Source: an uncultured Bacilli bacterium
GTDB lineage: Bacteria > Bacillota_I > Bacilli_A > RF39 > UBA660
DNA length: 5,317 nucleotides
Direction: 5' to 3'
Assembly: GCA_934130265.1 (NCBI GenBank)
Contig: CAKOYC010000080.1
Span: 1-5,317, forward strand
In this document: positions 4,473 through 5,317 of the stretch, piece after piece
Layout: every line of letters starts with the position of its first letter
Numbering within the stretch: the first letter of the stretch is position 1
Notes under the pieces: model-generated
Told to the model about the DNA's origin: nothing
The model's input: only the letters and a program-made list of their open reading frames with translations
Database searches by the model: none
Translations under genes and position numbers: made by a program

Positions 4473-5317
4473 AAGGTAAATTATCAAAAATTATTTTTCA
4501 TAATGATCAAAATGGTTATACAGTAGGACTTTTAAAGGTAAAGGAATCTGATATAGATGATTTAGTTAATAAAACAGTAACCTTTACCGGTAGTTTACCA
4601 GATCTTAATGAGATAGATACTTATATAATGACTGGTAATTTAACTAATCATGAAAAGTATGGCAGTCAGTTTCAAGTAAAGTCTATCAATAGAATAATGC
4701 CACAAGAGACTGATGCTATGATTGATATTTTATCTAGTAATTTATTTAAAGGAATAGGTAAGAAAACAGCAGAGAAACTAGTATCCGTTTTTAAAGAAAA
4801 GACATTTGATGTTATTTTAAATGATACTGGTAATTTATTATTAATACCTGGTATTAGTGAAAAACAAGCTAAGACTTTAAAAGAGGCTTTAAAACAATAT
4901 CAAGGTAGTTATGAAGATATTTTGATGCTTAATAAATTAGGGTTTAGTACTAGTGATAGTATGAAGATATATCATTACTATAAAGATAGAATAAATGAAG
5001 TATTAGATGGTAATTTATATAATATTTATTATGATATTGATGAGATATCCTTTCCAAGAGTTGATAGTATCTTTGTGGCAAAGTATCAGAAAGATTCACC
5101 TAATAGAGTAGCAGGTGCTATTGTTTATATAATTAAGACTTTATCAATGACTTATGGTCATACTTATTTTTCGAAAGAAGAGGTTAATTCCTATTTATTT
5201 AGAGTATTAAAAGTAGAGACTAGTGAAAAAGTAGTAGAAGATGCTTATAATAGTTTGTTAGTTGATGAGAGAATAGTTATTAAAGATGATAGACTATATC
5301 TATGGGAAATGTATGAG
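4460..5317 (+). CDS. recD2: RecD2 (YrrC-like) SF1B DNA helicase, N-terminal 286 codons (runs off the right edge)
   Basis: RecD2 is a 5'-3' single-strand DNA translocase and helicase used in DNA repair and replication-fork maintenance in bacteria, such as Firmicutes, that lack the RecBCD form. The frame is open from ATG 4460 to the window end, exactly 286 codons. Visible parts are the family's N-terminal beta-barrel region (about 5-80, with KLSKIIFHNDQNGYTV at 7-22), followed by tandem helix-hairpin-helix DNA-binding segments: LFKGIGKKTAEKLV (95-108), LLIPGISEKQAKTL (127-140), and a third region around LNKLGFSTSD (157-166). Next comes the winged-helix-like part leading into the helicase core. 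Family members are usually 700-870 residues, and the Walker A motif is expected about 50 residues beyond the edge, so ATPase competence cannot be judged. It is the last visible gene of the unit and is probably translated in coupling with mtaB. Confidence 0.93.
   Translation, partial: MSEIKGKLSKIIFHNDQNGYTVGLLKVKESDIDDLVNKTVTFTGSLPDLNEIDTYIMTGNLTNHEKYGSQFQVKSINRIMPQETDAMIDILSSNLFKGIGKKTAEKLVSVFKEKTFDVILNDTGNLLLIPGISEKQAKTLKEALKQYQGSYEDILMLNKLGFSTSDSMKIYHYYKDRINEVLDGNLYNIYYDIDEISFPRVDSIFVAKYQKDSPNRVAGAIVYIIKTLSMTYGHTYFSKEEVNSYLFRVLKVETSEKVVEDAYNSLLVDERIVIKDDRLYLWEMYE

Noticed and set aside
1..5317. CRISPR array, tRNA/rRNA, insertion sequence, phage, riboswitch or toxin-antitoxin module
   Set aside because: I saw no spaced direct repeats, cloverleaf-like segments, transposase or phage-type frames. 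Leaders are too short (about 18 bases) for riboswitches, and nearly all sequence is occupied by the genes listed. Recurrent strings such as ACTGGTAA reflect codon use.

Overview
The window is strongly AT-rich DNA with tightly packed genes, AGGAGG/GGTGAT-type Shine-Dalgarno sites and extended -10 promoters. This points to a low-GC Firmicute of the class Bacilli, and the protein style resembles uncultured gut lineages of the RF39/Mollicutes-like type. That placement is inferred from style and gene content, not from a search. Tryptophan is written TGG everywhere I could check and no gene has an internal TGA, so the standard bacterial code fits and the Mycoplasma code does not.

Left edge (1-269): the start of a leftward gene, probably of the VrrA/YqfQ family, runs off the window. 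A compact divergent intergenic region of about 90 bases follows. It holds a good rightward promoter (TATAAT with a TG extension) whose -35 to -10 region lies inside an almost perfect inverted repeat, a candidate operator.

Bases 270-2474 form a two-gene unit of a type IV pilus / type II secretion / competence-pseudopilus machine: the inner-membrane platform protein (PilC/GspF/ComGB family, with an unusual N-terminal extension of about 70 residues) and a prepilin peptidase (PilD/ComC family). The platform gene's stop codon is part of the peptidase gene's ribosome binding site. No assembly ATPase or pilin gene is in the window, so those parts must be encoded elsewhere.

Bases 2475-5317 hold a second rightward unit with its own extended -10 promoter: a cysteine-free 220-residue protein I do not recognise, then mtaB (tRNA ms2t6A37 methylthiotransferase), then the first 286 codons of recD2 (SF1B DNA helicase), which overlaps the end of mtaB by 13 bases. 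The three genes are probably co-transcribed and couple tRNA modification and DNA repair housekeeping to an unknown protein.

I found no CRISPR array, tRNA or rRNA gene, insertion sequence, phage gene, toxin-antitoxin pair or convincing terminator. Most of the window is ordinary housekeeping. The points most worth a second look are the promoter-embedded palindrome, the platform protein's N-terminal extension, the orphan pilC-pilD pair and the unknown 220-residue protein.
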